Shown one piece after another: positions 60,675 to 64,000 of a stretch of DNA of 64,000 nt. The notes beneath the pieces were generated by a model, which saw only the letters and a list, made by a program, of their open reading frames with translations, made no database searches and was not told where the DNA came from. The position numbers and the translations under genes are program-made. The stretch is from positions 20,646,001 through 20,710,000 of the forward strand of contig JABWDB010000004.1 in the NCBI GenBank assembly GCA_019614645.1, read 5' to 3'. Numbering within the stretch: position 1 is the stretch's first letter; every line of letters begins with the position of its first letter. The DNA comes from Stratiolaelaps scimitus. Its lineage: Eukaryota > Arthropoda > Arachnida > Mesostigmata > Laelapidae.

Positions 60675-63189
60675 ATTACGGCATATCATGCAAACTGTCC
60701 GCTCTTTAAATGCCAATAACTTTTGAACTAAATTAGTTAGAACAAAGATCTTTGCATATGAGTTAGAGGTACTCCCCAGCTTTATTTACACCTATTCCAG
60801 CAGACATCGTTAGGGCATAGATCGGCAGCGAAGACGTCAATGACTGACAAGCTCTGGTGACCCTCGGGCATTGGATTGACTGTGTCGTTAGCAAGCAAAG
60901 TCGCTGAATGGCTGTATCAGCTCTTGGTTTCGTTGGGGCCTGGTTTATCTAGCCTAGCGTTTACATCAACTACGAGTCCCGGAGTATGTATTTTATCGCG
61001 AACCTGGAAGCATCGAGTGAGTTTCTCTACCATCCTGGGCCGTGTTATCTTTGTCCATCGGACGGACACATAGGGCGTAACAACTCAGACACACTCCCTG
61101 AGGTGTACCCACACACACACACACATAAGCAGGCGTGCAATATAGACGATAGCGAATATTTTTGCGCTCAAGCCGGCTGCTTACCTGTTTATCCCCTGTT
61201 GCCTCTTTGATATCGGCAGATTCTCTCAACTCATTTGAATGAGAATGGTTTTGCCTCTGGCGGAGACCTGATCCTTTTCACGAGTGAGATTTTGCCTTGG
61301 GTTGTCCGAACCACCAGTTGGCGGTAGACGAATGCGGTATATTGCCGTGTCTGTTGGCCGATCGCTGGCTCCTTCATGCTGAACCATAGAAGGCAGTGCT
61401 GAATGCAATGCATAACAATGGCCCTTGCTTGCACTGAAAAACAGCTCGCGGCGCTAGCCGGCATTGTCTGTCCCTGAGAAAACACTCTAGATTGTTTCTG
61501 AACGCAGCTCCTGAAAGCTCAAACCACTAGTCAGACAGCGCAGCCGCCATTGATTTTGGAAGTTCGATTCGAGTCTTCGTCGATTTGAGCCTGGGAGAGG
61601 AAGAGTTCCCATGTGCATTCCTTCTCATTTGGAGAAATGACCTCGCTCAAGCGTTCTGAAGAACCAATGATCTTTGCCTACCCTTAACTATTGACGCAAG
61701 TCCATTGTTCGACTATGAAAGCGTGTTCGCTTAGCAAAAAAAAGAAGGGTTTCCTGCTCTCGGGTAAACAATCTCGAATTTGGCCATTTCAAGTGTTTCA
61801 CATCGTAGTCGAGTCCATTTGTCTCGTACCTGACTAGTCTACGTGTTTTTAGAATGTTCTCGATATGTGAGTTATATTTTGAGCAGTATGATTTATGACC
61901 GATGCAAAATCAGAGTGTGTAGTTGCACGATAGTATGGTTTTGGTGTTTCGGTCAAAATTTTCGATTCGACCTCTGATCTCAGCTAGCTAAAGTTTAAAT
62001 CTACTAGCAGCTGCTTTTCGTCCACCGGAAATGGGGCCATTAAGAAGGTCTATGACATTTCGAAATTTAATGTATCACATTACGATGGTCGCCATAACTC
62101 ACTCGACATGTACAGTTCTGTCAAACTAATCTCTGTCGATCTCCAAAGAAGGACATGATCTCGGAAGGGCCCGTATGTTGCATTGCAACGCTCGACCAAG
62201 TCTGATTACCTCTCTGATACAGAGATCACAGGGTCACGCGTTTGTGTATTAACCGAATGCCATGTTATATGCACGGCCTATAAGATCGGCTTGAAAAGAA
62301 AATATTGCTTTTGATTACGAGATTAGCCCAACTAAAGAGATTGAGAGGGGGGGACGGGACGCTGCATGTCATCTTCTGTAGGCTTCGATCTAAAACCATT
62401 TCACCCATATTTACCAAATCCTATAATAGCGAATGCGTGTCAACGTTGAAATCGAGCTATGCGCGCATTATTTAGTTGATCTGAGGATATTTGATTGCAT
62501 CATTTACAGATGCGTATGCAGCAATGCTAGATCTGCTACATGGTTGTTATCCCTATGCCAACCCGGGTCGATGAATTCCTGACTCTTAAAGACGAGAATG
62601 CTGAGTCGAATGTAAGCGTCCTACGATTGTTCGGGGCGTGTAAGTGCGGAGGTATAAAAAAAACAGGCATATCTGCCAGATATCCGCCATGACTCTGGTG
62701 TATCGGCATCATCAACACTTGAATCGAAATTCTAGCCCAAATGCTGCCTTAAGTGAATCACACTGCGTTTGACGAAGAGAATACGCACGTCCATGACCAC
62801 AGCGAGCGAACGAAAACAGTGTGTCAGTATTATAGGCAAAGGTATGAATAGTTGAACGCTATGCAGTGCCAGCTCTAACGTGTCGAGCTCGGGTCCCGAG
62901 CGGGAACGTCTCTCTGGTCTCGGCAGAACAATAGCTAAGTTATGCACACACTTTGGAGAATAGATGTCGCTTGTACACTTGTTCAATAATCCACATACAC
63001 TTACGAATTCTTCTCGGGACGGTCTGACAGCGGGAATATTCCATTGTTCAATTGTATAAGAAAACCATTCTCCTGTGATCCATGCGTTACAACCAAGTCA
63101 ATGGTAGACGAAAGCAACTCTTTCTATATATTCAACATCTGTCCAAAGGAGAAAATCGGGGATGGAAGAGTGGAGGGAGACAAAGAGAG

Positions 63190-63200
63190 ATATATATGTG

Positions 63201-63241
<41 letters not shown>

Positions 63242-63258
63242 AGAGAGAGAGAGAGAGA
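63190..63258. repeat. Compound (TA)n-(GA)n microsatellite
   Basis: TA units with GT interruptions to 63239, then about 9 GA units. Apparent frames through it on both strands are repeat products. Confidence 0.9.
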
Positions 63259-64000
63259 ATGCTCTGAAGTCCTTGCTTGTGACTCATCGTCTGTGACGCA
63301 AATGTTCTTCAAAGCACGTACACGAAGTTGAATGTGGCGAATGCTATGAATTTGACAAAATATGGGGTTATCTTAGGTTGCCTACAAGTGAACGTTAGCT
63401 ACGCCCGCGGCCTTGAGGAGTTGTGTTCCACTGCGTTTTATGAGTTTTATTTAAAAATGTATCACACTAGGTGGCGTATCCATTGGCCATCCGACGAACT
63501 GATCGCTGATTCAGCCCTGGCGTCATTATCTATAATGGATGATAATGCAGAGGAATTTATATTATATATGCATAAGCTGAATTTATTATATATAATTGAA
63601 TTCGTAACCAAACGCGAATAGTCTGTTTGTGTTTGGGGAAAGTGTTCCAGGGAGCAGAATATTAGCGATGGCTGGCATACATTCAAATGATTGACTTGAT
63701 TTGAATAGAGTTAGATTTTTCGAAGTCGAATTTGCTTTATGGTTTGTTCATTCACACTGGTTCGTGAAACAGTACCAGGGTCATAACGTGTTCGGAACCC
63801 CATTTCCAGCCAATTCGCTATCGAGGAAAACACTACTACTACTAATGACAAGTGGACCTTCTGAAATTTTGCGAACAACAACTCTCTAATGCCAGATTGG
63901 CTTTCCTCTGTGCGGGCAGCTTGCCCCCTACATAACGTGAAATTTCCACGAGCTCAAATATGATGTGTTTCAAACGACTTGGAAACGCATGTTTTGGGAT

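Larger units (their letters stand above)
59900..64000. other. No confident gene; microsatellites
   Basis: Repeats are (CA)n at 60074-60097, (TA)n at 60642-60674, (CA)n near 61110-61124 and compound (TA)n-(GA)n at 63190-63258. A minus frame following a gtgttttctcag acceptor near 61477 (MPASAASCFSVQARAIVMHC) ends at a possible donor near 61270 and could be an exon. A plus frame to 63621 is AT-rich and probably chance. Confidence 0.35.

Overview
This is metazoan nuclear DNA. It has long GT/AG introns, sparse coding sequence, many (TA)n, (CA)n, (GA)n and CAG/CTG microsatellites, decayed mariner and Tc1 transposons, and a tRNA-derived SINE with an intact target-site duplication. An arthropod, possibly a mite or other chelicerate, is my best guess from the style of the genome and the protein divergence; the taxon is inference. 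No rRNA gene, CRISPR array or bacterial-type operon was seen.

The first 27 kb is dominated by one gene on the minus strand: an ING1/ING2-type 'inhibitor of growth' chromatin reader. Six coding exons could be joined with consistent splice phases (25282-25144, 19109-18942, 7109-6370, 4253-4052, 3637-3540, 3225-3070), giving 500 residues: an N-terminal ING helical domain, a very long Gly/His/Ser/Asn/Ala low-complexity exon, a basic NLS region, and a C-terminal PHD finger. A short, phase-compatible alternative first exon lies in intron 2 (13527-13494) and would give an isoform without the ING domain. GC-rich, CAG/CTG-rich blocks at about 11.1-14.2, 20.6-24.9 and 25.3-27.4 kb look like promoter/5'UTR sequence and may be alternative starts of this gene. 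Intron 3 holds an exon-like open block on the opposite strand (4725-5194). A mariner relic lies just downstream of the gene (about 1.9-2.3 kb), and what may be the 3' end of a convergent neighbour occupies the first 150 bases.

From 27 to 42 kb the sequence is mostly non-coding. The clear exception is a single-exon plus-strand gene at 34206-35141. It encodes a membrane-anchored protein with the fold signature of RNase T2 but with most catalytic residues replaced, so it is probably a pseudoenzyme. A coding-like block with in-frame stops follows it (35503-36397). Long (TA)n tracts sit at 33.4 and 39.6 kb.

From 42 to 64 kb there are isolated candidate exons with good splice sites but no recognisable family, a decayed mariner (44.5 kb), an internally deleted Tc1/DD34E element with about 77-bp terminal inverted repeats (45222-46101), a 171-bp palindromic MITE-like hairpin with a (TA)n core (47980-48150), and the SINE (54618-54871, 16-bp duplications). 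A candidate three-exon minus-strand gene (59875-57468) is phase-consistent but unidentified. GC-rich stretches here are open in several frames, so the unidentified candidates carry low confidence.
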